This document shows positions 46,181 to 57,315 of a DNA stretch of 64,000 bases, one piece after another. The position numbers and the translations under genes are program-made. Source of the DNA: Russula earlei (lineage: Eukaryota; Basidiomycota; Agaricomycetes; Russulales; Russulaceae); NCBI GenBank assembly GCA_025769875.1, contig JAGFNK010000203.1:1-64000 (forward strand), read 5' to 3'. Within the stretch, counting starts at the first letter, position 1. The number at the start of each line of letters is the position of its first letter. The notes beneath the pieces are model-generated. The model saw nothing but the letters and a program-made list of their open reading frames with translations. It made no database searches and was not told the origin of the DNA.

Positions 46181-47147
46181 CCTAGAGACGAGCACTTCGG
46201 TAAGAGCGTCAGCGCAAGCGACTGTACCGCACTCTAGACACGCCTAGACACTATGGCTCAACCGGTTTGAGACGACCGAGTCGAAGGTGAACTACAACTC
46301 CCGGAGACTGGGGGTAGAATATTGTTCGTCGGACCGAGTTGCCCTTGACTTTTCTTTACTAGTACCCTCAGTCATTGCTGTGTTCGAAGATGTGCCAGTT
46401 GGTTGTATTGGTGCACTTGACGTTTGGCTCCTAGAAAGACCGGATCAGACCCGGTGTAGCTGAGCAGAATGGAAGTACAAACCTGTGGTTTGATGGCGTC
46501 AACAATGTTGAGACTTGGCCCAAAACTGTCCGGGCGGACCGCATAGACGACGGTACATACTGTACGGTATCTCTTTTTCTCTGATCCTCGTAGTTGATCG
46601 ATGCCGGCTACAAGTACTCGAATTGGAGACACTTAAGAGTGTCATAGTTTGTACACACAAAGCTGAAGTGAGTTCTTTGTTCTTAATAAGTTCACGGTAA
46701 AATAACTTGAACCCGAGCCACTTCTTTCATGTTGGGCGCTCATATGGGTGCACCTACACTACGCGGAGCACCCTTGACCGAATTTATCTATGAATGCCCT
46801 GACGGAACAGTGCGCGACGGATCAAAGGAATGCGAACATAAACGGAAGCCCTTCCATCAAAGCGGGAAGGGCTGGCCTGGATACACGATAGAACGATGGC
46901 ACATACCACGCTCATCACGCATCAGCAAAATCACAAGAAGATTTATGCTTTTTTTGACTTTTTAGCTTTATAGGGAGTATTTCTAAAGTTGAAAGTTTGT
47001 AAAGTAGTAAGTGCTGTTCAAGCCTCCATAAAGCCAGAAAAGGTAGTAAAGTTTGTAAAGTCTGTCCCAAACCAACATTGGACAGAGGGCTCTTATCTTT
47101 AGCAGTGGCCTGATTAGATGTAAATTCGTTGATAGCCCTAAGGCTGG
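46181..47147. other. Intergenic, no gene seen, left flank of the copia insertion
   Basis: Short frames only. The last bases before the retrotransposon are gctgg, which reappear right after the element at 54486-54490. Confidence 0.5.
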
Positions 47148-48237
47148 TGGTGAGAGAAGTCCAGGGATGGGTAATGGAATGGTTGAAATCACTTGAATTT
47201 GCAGGCCCACATGAGGGCCATGTCAAGACACGTACTGCTGATCGCTAAGGACTCAGGAGCAGGTGGGCAAGGGTCAGAACAGATGGTATGTGGCATAAAC
47301 AGCGTTGAACAGGAGGATGAGCCAAACAACTAGGAGATACCAAATGGGGATTGGTATGTGTTGCAGAAGGCAGAGGCGAAGAGTAGAGGCCAGTGCAGCA
47401 AGGGGCTTTAAACAAGGCAGTCGTTAAAGAGTACCTCGAAGACAAGGGAAGGCTTTAGACTGAGTGGTCGCAGGGGAGTACCCAGGAAGATGAGAGTATC
47501 ACAAATGGACAGTCTGACAACTGCCATGCTACATTGGGGCTTATATACTGTGTACAGGGTCGATTACAAAGGGCTGGAACTATTCTAGGCTCCTTGGTAC
47601 CATCCAATAGGACTACAGGGGCATAAACTTGCTTGTGTCAGATTTCAGGCTTACTGAGCATATTACTGATCATTGTGGAGTGATGACATCTTTATGATGT
47701 CACTGTGGAGCACTTAGTGAGCCCATGAGGTCATTGTGGAGTTGCTCAGTCAGCCATGATGTCATTGGAGCTAAATGATGTCATATGAGTTGTGCAATGA
47801 GTTATAGGAGTTCATGCTGCTGTTTCAGGTCCCTGGTGGCTGAGTGGCCATGTGGCTGCCATGCAATGATTACCTGATTAGGAAATGGGTGCCTGGTCGT
47901 GTCATAGTGCCTTTGCAATAGCGATATCTTGCACCGCAGGAGGAGTAGCCCAAGAAACAGAAGTGTGTTGACGATGCAAAGTGAGAGAGGTCTCTCTTGA
48001 GTGAAATAGGACAATATATGGCCAGAATCTGGCCTTGGTTCATAACAGGCCATAGTTAAATCACAAGTACACTATGGGCTTGGTAATTGTACACCAAAGC
48101 ACATACTGTAAGTAGTTTTTTATGATTTTATGTATGACGCTGTATGAGATCATAACACATGGAATGTACATATTCATCACAGATACAAAATATATGTGAG
48201 CGTGTGAAACACATAACAAAAACATACATTTACATCA
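47148..48237 (-). repeat. 3' LTR of the copia element, split by a nested solo LTR
   Basis: The two parts, 47148-47220 and 48053-48237, together match the right LTR from tggtgagagaagtcc to catttacatca. Differences from the right LTR are scattered single bases, many of them C/T or G/A changes, so some time has passed since insertion. Confidence 0.93.
47221..48047 (+). mobile_element. Solo LTR, 827 bp, nested in the copia LTR
   Basis: It starts TGTCAAGACACG and ends TTCATAACA. The five bases ggcca occur immediately before (47216-47220) and after (48048-48052), a perfect target duplication. Removing the block and one ggcca copy rebuilds the copia LTR exactly as seen at the right end. No internal domain is present, so it is a solo LTR from a second, unrelated LTR element. 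This dates its insertion after that of the copia element. Confidence 0.93.
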
Positions 48238-48248
48238 CACCCCCACAC
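48238..48248 (-). promoter_or_regulatory. Polypurine-tract-like sequence of the copia element
   Basis: On the minus strand gtgtgggggtg lies directly before the TGATGTAAATG start of the 3' LTR, the expected place for the plus-strand primer. It is G-rich with a few T, so a weak but correctly placed tract. Confidence 0.55.
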
Positions 48249-48472
48249 GTGTGACATAGACCGAGGGTTTGAGTGTGGATCTTTACCTTCCATTTAGGCA
48301 AAGCCTTCGTTAAAATGTCCATGGGCATGTCCTCTGTTGGGCAGTACTTCAAGTCCACAGTTTTGGCAGCTACGACCTGACAAATGAAATGATATCATAG
48401 GTTGATGTGTTTTGTGTGCATGCGATAGTTGTTGTCTTTGGTGAGCTTCAAAGCAGGTTGATTGGTGCAATA

Positions 48473-51337
48473 TCAAATGATAGAGCTGAAGAGGGAAGAG
48501 AATAGCTCATTAATAAGCTTGTGAAGCCAGATAGCTTCCTTTGCTGCATGCATAGCTGCTACGTATTCTGCTTCAGTTGTGGAGAGTGTTACAAGTTCCT
48601 GTTTCTTCGAAGCCCAAGATATCGTACCTCTGTCAATAAGGAACATGTATCCAGAGATAGCGTGTCGATGTTCTTGGGAGGCACTGTCCGCATCTGTATA
48701 CCCAATGAGATCATGCTTCTCATTACCATAAGTTAATTCCATTTGTTTAGTGTCAATAAGATAGTGGAAAATCTGCTTTACTGCTTCCCAGTGTGCAATA
48801 CCTGGATTGTCAAGAAATTGAGAAAGTGTTGAAATGGCAAAAGCTATGTCTGGACATGTCGCAACAGCAAGATACATGAGGCTACCTATGGCTTCGTGGT
48901 AAGGCATTTTCTGCATATGGATGATCTCACCTAGTGATGAAGGTGTGTCTGCCTTTGAATATATTGCACCAGGGACCATAGGAGTACCATATGGCTTTGC
49001 ATCAGTAAATGCGAATCACACTAGGATGGTGTCAATGTATGATGATTGGGAAAGAGATATAGTTTGGGCTGCGCAATCGCAAGTGACTTTGATGCCTAGT
49101 AACCAATGTACTGGCCCCAAATCTGTCAGTGCGTAACAGGAATTGATCTTGTGTTTATACTGCTCAATCAATATTTGTGAACTGCCCGTTAAAATGCAGT
49201 TGTCAATGTGGACTGCGAGGATGAGCATGTGTTCTCCTACACATGCTATAAAGACTCCTGAATCAGCTTCAGTAACTCTGAAGCCAATGTTAACAAGGGT
49301 GCAGGTAAGCGTGTCATCCCATTGCGCCCGGCTTGTTTTAAGCCATAAAGAGATTTCTTTAATTGCTTCACGGTGTTTGAATTGTCATCATAACCTGGGG
49401 GAGACTGCATGTAGATTTCTTCATTAGCATCCAATTCTCCATTTAAGTAGGCCCCATTGAAATCAAAACTTTCAATATCCTAATCAAGGCACACAGTGAT
49501 TGCCAATATGGCACAGAAGCTGGTTAATTTAGCAACTGGAGAAAAGGTGATAAAGTAGTCCACCCTGTATATTTGCATGAAGCCTTGGGCAATGAGCTGG
49601 GCTTTGTATTTGAGTACAGTTCCATCCACCCCTTTTTTGATACAATAGACCCACTTTGAACTGATAATGTTTTTGTTGCATGGGCATGGTACAACTTCCC
49701 AGGTGCCAGCCGCTTTGAGAGTTGACAGCTCCTGATCCATTGCCTCTTTCCATTGAGGCCAATTGGAGCAGGATTGTGCTTCTGTGTATGACTTCAGAGC
49801 GCTGTCGATCTCGATAGGCACAATTACATTAGTGTCAGTAAACTCTGTGGCAACAAGGTAATGAGCATAATCTGTATTAGTGCCCTCTGCTGTACCCTCT
49901 CCTGTGGCTATTTGCCGCATAATATATGATGGTTTTGTCATGTGTTTGGATTGGTGCGTTGATTGTACAGGTTGTGTAGGTTTCTGTGCCCTCCTTTTAG
50001 GCACTGGCATGGCCACAGGAGTGTGTACTGGCATGAGCTCCTGTTCCACTTCTTCTTCTTCTTCATCATCAGTTTGAGGTGCCAACATGATTGGCATGAG
50101 AGGTGATGGCGGTAACAGAGTTGATGTTGGTGAAATGGGAGCAGGGGATGATGGTGCTGTAAGTGTTGGTGAGTGTGTGACATGCAGTGTGTCTAGCATA
50201 GTGGTGAGTATTGGAATTGTAGGTCCCACTTCAACTGCAGGGAATCTCACGTTGCGCTCAACAGAGATCTTCTTTTGTGCTGGCCAATATATGTGATGGG
50301 CGTGTGTACTGTCGGTATCATAACCAACCCATTGCACTTGTATAGCGCGGGTGTCGAGTTTGGGCTGTTTTTTAAGGTGAACCCAAACAACTTGTCCCCA
50401 CTCCAAAACATCTTTCAAGTCGGGTTTCTCACTGTATAGTTTCTCATATGGGGTTATGTTGCCAATGGCACGTGTGGACATGCGATAGCCAAACAGTGTG
50501 TCTAATCACTTTGCCCCACATGTTTTTGGGCAACTGGGCTTGATGCAGCATGGCACATACATGCTTGACTAGGCAGTGGTTGAGTGACTCTGCTACACCA
50601 TTATGTTGAGGCATGTCAGTGGTTGTGAGGCACCACTCCATACCCTGGCTTCTCAAGAAGTCAGTGAATTCGTTGCTGAGGAACTCACCGCCATGGTCAG
50701 ATCTGAGGCGTTTGATGTGAACACCTTGTTGTGTTTGCACCCATGCTGCAAATGCCTTGTATGCCTTGAACATTGCGCTCTTGTCACGCAGAGCCTCTAT
50801 GTTAGTCCACTGAGTATGGTTGTCAGTGAAAGTCATGTAATATTTTTGGCCACCAAGAGTCTGGACAGGGGAAGCTCCCCATAGATCTGTGTGCACCTCA
50901 TCTCCAAATGCCTGGGCCAGAGGCGCTTGCTGCTCCTTGTGGATAACCTTGTGCATGGATTTTGCATGCTCACACAAGTCACAAACAAATGGAATGGTTG
51001 GGTCATCCACCAAGTGAATGCCCATAATGGCATTGATGCAGATGAGAGTGCAGATGGTAGTTGGGGAAATGTGACCAAGTCTCCTGTGGAGTGTGAGAAG
51101 GTTTTCAGAAATTTCCAATGTGGTCGCAGCCAAATTGTGCTCAACTTTGAATAGGCTGTTTGCACCCGATGGTATCCTCCCCACAATATATCTGTCACTT
51201 CCCCATTTGATATCGCAGAAATTGCCCAAAAATTTCACTGAGTAGCGAGCCTTCAAAATTTGGCTGATGGATACAATGGTCACCCTGATATCTGGCATGT
51301 GGAGGGTGTCTCGCAATAGCACTCTGGTCAACTTCAT
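48473..51337 (-). pseudogene. Copia pol: integrase, reverse transcriptase, RNase H remnants
   Basis: Integrase (51337-50444): zinc site H-x3-H...C-x2-C in HRRLGH and CDLCEHAK, then acidic core residues in DEVHTDLWG, FTDNHTQW and DHGGEFLSNEF. The GAG-pre-integrase block lies upstream of them. After a frame change, 50481-49480 has the integrase tail, a Pro/Ser-rich linker and RT entry (WPQWKEAMDQELSTL, WVYCIKKGVDG). Further short frames carry KKSLYGLKQAGR and LAVHIDNCILTG, where the usual YVDD catalytic box reads HIDN. The last frame, 48979-48473, holds RNase H with YTDADSASQEHRHAISGY and ISWASKKQELVTLSTTEAEY. Multiple frame breaks and the lost Asp show it cannot act alone. Confidence 0.92.
49016..49228 (-). 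pseudogene. Reverse transcriptase catalytic segment with altered YVDD box
   Basis: The frame MLILAVHIDNCILTGSS corresponds to the polymerase box normally read as V-Y-V-D-D-I/L. The second metal-binding Asp is Asn here, and the aromatic residue before it is His. The following YALTDLGPVHWLLGI is the usual thumb-side text. This is part of the pol remnant. Confidence 0.85.
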
Positions 51338-51448
51338 GCCATTCGGGACATCAATCTGAAGATCTTCTTTGCCGATGGCATAGAAGGTTCACTTATCAGC
51401 AGTGATAATAGGATGAGGGGCAATTTGCTGGTAAGTGACAAATTTGTC

Positions 51449-52432
51449 TCAAAAAGGCAACATATGGCACATAGCTCCGGAGTCATAGAGCTCTGTTATC
51501 TGGCCGTCAACTTTAGCTCTGAGGACCACCTCTGCAATATCAGTTTCATCTGCAAGTTCTATTGCAGCCCACGCTTTGGTCTCCACTGGCTCAGCTGAAA
51601 TGGCTGCATCCTTTGGCCCAGCATCGGATTTCTTCTGCCCACTGTCCTTCCCTTCACGCTGTCTCGGCCCTTGACCCTCCTTGCCACCTCCTTTTCCCCA
51701 ACAGTCGGACTTCATGTGCCCTTTTTTATGGCAATTGAAGCATTTGATATCGCATTTCTTCCCTTTCTTCTTTTGGGCATCAGCAGTAAAGGCCTCTTCT
51801 TGGGCCTTGGAATTGACATCTAAGGTACATTGATCAAACTCATCAGTGATCAATTTGATAATTGTGTCAGCAGTAACTGCATGTCCACCAATATAGGCAG
51901 AAGTGGCAATGGTGTTGTGTGAAGATCAATAGGAAAGGGGCAGTGATCCCATCAAGATCGTGGCATATTCATCGTCAGGTATGGTTTTTCCCATAGATCC
52001 AAGTTGCTCTTGGAGGTCAGCCACCTTCTCTAGGTGTGTCTGAACATTATCTTCTTCCCTGCAATGCATTGATTGTAGTTGCTGCTTCAGGTTGACTATT
52101 ATCATTTGGGTATGCATTTCGAATAACGCTTTGAGTGCATCCCACACTTCTTTAGCATTTGTTTTATTTCTGATTTGCATGAAGACACCATTGAGGATTG
52201 ATGCCCCTATTAGCTGTTTCACTGTGGCATTGTCCATGTCCCATCAGGCTTGCAGTGTCAAGTGGCCCATGTTGCCGATAGCGGTGTATGCTGCCGAGAC
52301 ACTGACTTCAGTAAGATGTTCTGTCAGCCCTCAAGATTGGAAAGTCCATGTCATGTGGTCACAGTAAGTGACCCAATTACTGCCATTGCTGGCTAACTTT
52401 TCAATAAGGTAGGCGTCATTCATTGCCAGCAC
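51449..52432 (-). pseudogene. Copia gag and protease remnants
   Basis: The 5' part reads MNDAYLIEKLASNGSNWVTY, then DHMTWTF, a stop, and VKQLIGASILNGVFMQIRNK with KEVWDALKALFE. These are the gag (UBN2-type) helices. A further frame, 51853-51449, carries the nucleocapsid zinc knuckle CFNCHKKGHMKSDC and the protease active site ELYDSGAMCHM. Stops near 52323 and 52245 and a break near 51900 separate the pieces. The natural start lies in the separated 5' fragment near 54161. Confidence 0.88.
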
Positions 52433-54111
52433 ATGGTTATGTAAGCAAAACATCCCCACTTTTTCAACAGCTTCGACGCTTGCCACATTATACCTTTTGC
52501 TATTCTAAGTCCTGAAGACTATAGATAGGATGCCTATGAAAAGGTCTCTGAGCACACTTTCTGCAATACTATCCATTTGAAGGAATAATAAGAGTGATAA
52601 TTTTGAAGTTGGAAACTTGTTTCTAAACACATTATCTATCAATTTCAATGCATTTGGGACAAGGTCATAAAATTGCATTGACACAATTTGGCCACATCAT
52701 GTGACCAAACATGTGACCTTTCCAACCAAGAGATGACAAAAAGTAGAGGATTGAAGCCCTCCCCACACTCTATACTATGGCATGGAAGTCTAAAGCCACT
52801 AGGTCTCGCATTCAGAACCTTTGCCAAGGTATCCAGGAAGGCCACTGTTGAAGAAGTTGATGATGATGATGAACCTCCAACTCTCATGTGTCATGCACAG
52901 GTCCCAGTTACTGAATCAGATCTTGAGCTCATTGACATCATAACCCAGCAGGGCAATGGGATGAAAGGAGGTCAAGAGCTGGCTGGGAGTGGGATGAAAG
53001 AAGGTCGAGGTTGACAAGGGCATGAGGTGGTGAACTGGGAAAGTATGGAAGGATGATGAGAGTGATGACACTGGATGAAAGGAAAGATGGTGGGCTAGTG
53101 GCATTGAGATGAGGGTGGCTTGAAAGGTAAATTTGATGTCTGCACTTTGCAACTGGTCAGCCAGACTGGTGACATTGTCCTTGAGAGGTGCAAGAGATGG
53201 TGGTGGAGGGAGTGGAATGGAGCGATGAGGAGTGCAGGAGTTGCTTTCATATGGATCATGTCAGTGCCAGCCAATGCCCTTCTACTCACTTGATTCTGTG
53301 GCCAGTGGGAATCCACCTTACAGCGTGTGAGACATTAACAGTGAGGGCATGAGCATGAGACAAAAGGTGAATGAGGATGGCAGGGTTTGCTTGTATGGAA
53401 GCACATGTGTGCAAGATAGGCAAGAGTAGATGTTGATGCACGAAAATGAGGTGGGAGTGGGCAGGATGTGTTGAACTGAAACCCGAACGGATCAAAGAAG
53501 GTGAAGACCTTCATACAAGGTTCAAGATCCACTCATAGATGTTACATGTTAGACAGAACTTTAACATATGCGCTTATGGCAATAGGGTTACGCACACTAC
53601 ACTATCTATCACAAGATGCAGCCTTATGCTGCATCTAGAATGTTTTCACATCATGCGTCACTGTGTGTGCAATATAGTGGACACCTGTAGTCACCTCTTT
53701 TGGACTTAGGAACAGCCCTGGGTCATAGAGGTATAAATACCATACATGTAGATGAGTATACACATTGCTCTACACCCCAATATCACTTGAGCATTAGCAC
53801 AACCTCTAAGGTGGGTTGCTTGGCCTGTTAGCTGCGCTCTATGCTGCACAACAGGATGTGATGCAGAGCAAGAGACAATGATGGTACGCTTGAGCAAAGT
53901 GATGGTGTGGCAGTGTGTGGAGTGAAAGCGAGTAGGGTAACAGCAGTGTGGACAGGCAAGACAGCTGTGGGTAGGGAGCAGCAGAGCATGCAAGCAAAGC
54001 AGAACAGACAGAGAGCCATACAAGTCACCTTACCACCACCTGTATTTTGCCAATATTTTTTTCATTGAATATTTGGCCAGTCTTGGCGCTTAGTAAGTGG
54101 CTTATGTAAAG
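52433..54111. mobile_element. Foreign or inverted block inside gag, flanked by 28-nt inverted gag copies
   Basis: The 28 bases gtgctggcaatgaatgacgcctacctta on the minus strand at 52432-52405 occur again, perfectly, on the plus strand at 54112-54139. Between them lie about 1.68 kb without copia sense. The first gag codons (MDNLKVPK, minus strand, near 54161) lie beyond the block, and the rest of gag lies before it. A plus frame at 52688-53014 has an acidic patch (VEEVDDDDEPPT) but no domain. This is a rearranged insertion; its origin is not recognized. Confidence 0.65.
53540..53942 (+). repeat. Possible additional solo LTR, 403 bp
   Basis: It begins TGTTAC and ends GTAACA, perfect 6-base inverted termini, with gtataaatacc near 53731. 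The flanking bases differ (ataga and gcagt), so no target duplication supports it. It lies in the foreign block inside copia gag. Weak. Confidence 0.3.
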
Positions 54112-54215
54112 GTGCTGGCAATGAATGACGCCTACCTTAGGGACTTTGAGGTTGTCCATTGTATTTGTTACAAGTGAATGAATGGAAGTTTTAGTTTGGT
54201 TAATGGCAACAAGCA

Positions 54216-54227
54216 GGGCCCATGACC
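54216..54227 (-). promoter_or_regulatory. Primer binding site of half-tRNA type (initiator Met)
   Basis: Directly after the 5' LTR the minus strand reads ggtcatgggccc. This is two mismatches from ggttatgagccc, the complement of the initiator tRNA-Met anticodon arm. That internal tRNA segment primes Drosophila copia and several fungal copia elements. The placement at the LTR edge is exact; the tRNA identity is inference. Confidence 0.6.
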
Positions 54228-54485
54228 TGGTGAGAGAAGTCCAGGGACGGGTAATGGAATGGTTGAAATCACTTGAATTTGCAGGCCCACACAAGGGCCA
54301 TAGTTAAATCACAAGTACGCTACAGGCTTGGTAATTGTACACCAAAGCACACACTGTAAGTAGTTTTTTATGATTTTATGTATGACATCATATGAGATCA
54401 TAACATGTGGAACGTACATATTCATCATGGATACAAAATATATGTGAGCACATGAAACACATAACAAAAACATACATTTACATCA
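54228..54485 (-). repeat. 5' LTR of the copia element, intact
   Basis: 258 bp, minus strand from TGATGTAAATG to CTTCTCTCACCA. It matches the rejoined 3' LTR. Outer flank gctgg is the target duplication. Confidence 0.94.
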
Positions 54486-56101
54486 GCTGGCTGATGTGAC
54501 TTTCTGACTTTTGTAAACTTCAAAGAACTTATGCTGCTTTCTCAACTTTCTTGGCTATATAGTTGATATTTGGGTCACAACTTTCTAGAATTAGGGTCAG
54601 TCCAAGCAACCATTGACTTTTCAACTTTAAAGACTTTCTGTGTTTTTCCTGATGAACGTGTGCGGCCGAAGGCACCGAGGGCTGGTTCGACATCTATGAG
54701 GCCGACGACGAAGGCGAGAAAGTTCGCCACTTCTATTGGGATTGCTCCTGGGTAAGGAAAACCAACGACTGGAGGGTTACCGGTCCTGAACACTTCCTTT
54801 GGAGATTGGAGGCATTGACATGAAAGGACAGACTCGCATAAGACTTGAACAGAGCGTAACGCAAAGTGGATCGTCGAAGATCGCGAGGCAAACCGGGACA
54901 GCGGCGCCCTGGGAAACATACATCACTGTCGACTTGGTCAGGAAGGGCACTTAATCTTCTTGAATACGTCTCGTTCAATGGATGTTCTGTAACCGGCACC
55001 CAGGATAGTGGCAGGAGATGGCCAACTGGGGTAAGCAAGGAGAACCGGCTCGTGGTGGATATTTTCTTGGACTTTCCCGTTTCCAATACCTTCCATTGTC
55101 AGTGTTGTCGTCGAGTAGCTCTCGAATTCTAGAGAGGTGTGAATGCGTTGCTTGCATCCCTGGGAAGCAAGCGGAATATTTTGTCTGTTTTTTTTTTGGT
55201 TTTATAAAAAAAATATCTTTTTGTTTATGCATTTGTATGACCACACAACACCATTCCTGCCCGTCCCGTAATATGGATAAAAGGTCGAAAGGTGTCGACT
55301 TGCTTTGCCCGTGCACGCGATCGCACGTACGATCCCTCTAACACCTGCAATGCGCTTTTCCACCGTTTATAAACGCCCACATCCAACCCCGAGACTCCTC
55401 GAAAAAAAGTGTGCGCTTTGAAGTCCCGGAGTTGTCGCATCCGCAAACCTCTGACGTGCGTACCTGCCAAAACAACTTCGCGAACGTGTGGTAATTCTGC
55501 CGCATACGCTTCGGACTACAAACAGGACAAGCTCGACGCGGTGGCGTAGCCTTCCTTCCTCGTGCTGGGTACGGGTAAGGGGTCAATCTCCTGACAGTTG
55601 CAGGCAGTTGGACTCGAACCAGTCTGGCGGAAGCTTATAGCAATAGACGGGCAGTTCTCCCGGGAGTTGTTGGTCGGCTGATAAAAGTCTCTGATCAGGC
55701 CTCAAGTAGGTAAGCGGATTGTCACGGAAACGACACGATATTCCTTATGCGCGACAGCACGCATGCTAATGTGATACAAAATATCCGGTGCTAAAAGAAA
55801 CACCGGGTCCACGATGTTTCTCCTAGTTCCGGCACTGAATAACGGAGACAAGAGGCGTAGTGGCCAAAACCTCATAGAGCCGACAACGCCAACTCAAATT
55901 AGCCTTAGCACAAACTGGCGGTTGGCTACGCGGGTATAGAACGCAGCTTTCAAACGGTGTGGCCATGAAATCGGTGCAATGACGGTTTCACCGACGACCC
56001 GACGTATGGTGTTGTGAAAGCCCCATGAGGAAATAGCTGACTCAAAGGGCAGTGACAGGAATATAGAAATTCCTGTATGATAAGCGATAGGAAGAGGTCG
56101 T
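54486..56101. other. Intergenic, no supported gene
   Basis: Right flank of the copia insertion. It contains dispersed repeat copy 2 (54946-55060), a T/A tract at 55184-55210 and an isolated tRNA B-box-like word at 55610-55620. Frames of 80-117 codons on both strands around 54570-55130 overlap each other and show no family. Confidence 0.5.
54946..55060 (+). repeat. Dispersed repeat, copy 2 (also at 18771-18885)
   Basis: Same order of shared words as copy 1, with about 15-20 percent difference and a few small gaps. Both copies lie on the same strand. The unit could be a fragment of an unrecognized transposon. Confidence 0.8.
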
Positions 56102-57315
56102 TCAACCGGTTCCAGTACCCAGTCGTGCCGCGGCGCCAGCAGCGCCGACGCTCGACGCACCGCCTTTCATCAAGGCCCCGGCAAACAAATCTCGACAGGT
56201 CCGTAGGCGCTCCCTTCGAACGACGAACCAAGATCCAGCATCGCTGGGTATTGCTAAGGGAACACCGAGGAGGCATGCCTCTGACGCTAGGCGGACACTC
56301 TTTGCTATCGATTCTAGTTCCTCCTCTGAGTCCAGATCAGCGAGATTCTCGGTTCCGTGTTCATCATCTACCCTCGCGTTACTGCCTGAGGGATGCGCTC
56401 CGGCACCTCCAGCAGCCACCGCAGCATTCTCCACCTTCTTTTTCTTTTTGGTGGAGGATTTGAGTTGTTCGAGTTGTGCCTCTGCTCCCGGCTTGCTGAG
56501 GTCGATTCCTTTCCTCTTTGCAAGTTCCTCTAACTTCGCGTTGCTTGCGTTCACGTTTTTCGCGCTCCTTTTTTTCTTTGCGTTCCTTCTTACTCTCGCG
56601 CTTGACCGGCTCAACCCAATTTGGGTTATGTGCGCGGTTCCACTCGAGTAGTAACACATCATAATCCTTGGAGCGGCCTTGAACGGCGCGTTTCGCGCCC
56701 ATGGAATGAGACTTGCAAGTGAGCGAGCGGGAGCAGGGTAAGCCCTTGTCATTGATGACGCCGCAGTGCCTATCGGGGTTGAAGGGACCTTTGAAACGGC
56801 CCTTGGTGACCTTGGTAGCGGCCTTCGCTTTCTTAGACTTGGGTGCGCTGGGGTCATTGGGATCAAAATCCTCCCCTTTGCGCTTCTTGCCCTTTGCTTG
56901 AGTGGTCAAATCAATTGCAGGACGAAAAAGGGTTTGAAGGCATGAAAACTCACCATCATCGGCCTTTCCTTTAGGGCCATTCTTCTCGAAGTCGTATTTC
57001 TTACAGTTGTCTGAGAATTTATGGTTCATGAACACCCTCGAAACACTAGGGAGACAACCCCGTACCTGCGTGTTCTGCGACAACGCTACGCAGGATGGGC
57101 TTTGCACAGTCCTTGCACTGAACGATGCCGATCTCAGACGTGCTCCTGAGGGGGTCGGCACCGAATATCTTCATGTCGCGTGCGGATAGCCATGAGGTGG
57201 GTGGAGGTAATGGGGATAAAGAGGTCGAAGGGGGGGAAGGAGGAGTAGAAGATAAGATGTCGAAAGAGAAAGGGGCAGGGGAGGGAGAATGTCTAATTCT
57301 AAGCTTGATGGTCAT
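56102..57315 (-). CDS. SGF73: SAGA deubiquitination-module subunit Sgf73 (ataxin-7 type)
   Basis: Anchors the histone H2B deubiquitinase module to SAGA. The start is [13 protein letters not shown] at 57315; a farther Met at 57423 would overlap the divergent kinase gene. The first zinc finger has [19 protein letters not shown] and, after an intron, [10 protein letters not shown]. The SCA7 domain is clear: [20 protein letters not shown], then [21 protein letters not shown] Lys/Glu-rich helix follows ([16 protein letters not shown]). The conserved tail ([47 protein letters not shown]) is in another frame, reached near 56535-56552 with no suitable intron. That break is either a sequence error in a Lys-rich tract or a real truncation that would remove the tail. 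Confidence 0.85.

Larger units (their letters stand above)
47148..54485 (-). mobile_element. Full-length but inactive Ty1/copia LTR retrotransposon
   Basis: Left LTR 47148-48237 (interrupted by a solo LTR at 47221-48047) and right LTR 54228-54485 are near-identical over 258 bp. They end TG...CA on either strand. The same five bases, gctgg, flank both outer ends (47143-47147 and 54486-54490), a perfect target-site duplication. Internal coding lies on the minus strand in copia order: gag with zinc knuckle, protease, integrase, reverse transcriptase, RNase H. The frames are broken in several places. A tRNA-type primer site and a purine tract flank the LTRs as expected. A block of about 1.7 kb inside gag is foreign or rearranged. 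Confidence 0.95.

Noticed and set aside
49880..51154. Plus-strand frames across the copia element
   Set aside because: Antisense shadows of the integrase and linker coding sequence.
55600..55690. Possible tRNA gene on the minus strand
   Set aside because: The B-box word is perfect, but the arms beside it pair in only three of five positions. No acceptor stem partner, A-box or anticodon arm could be folded.
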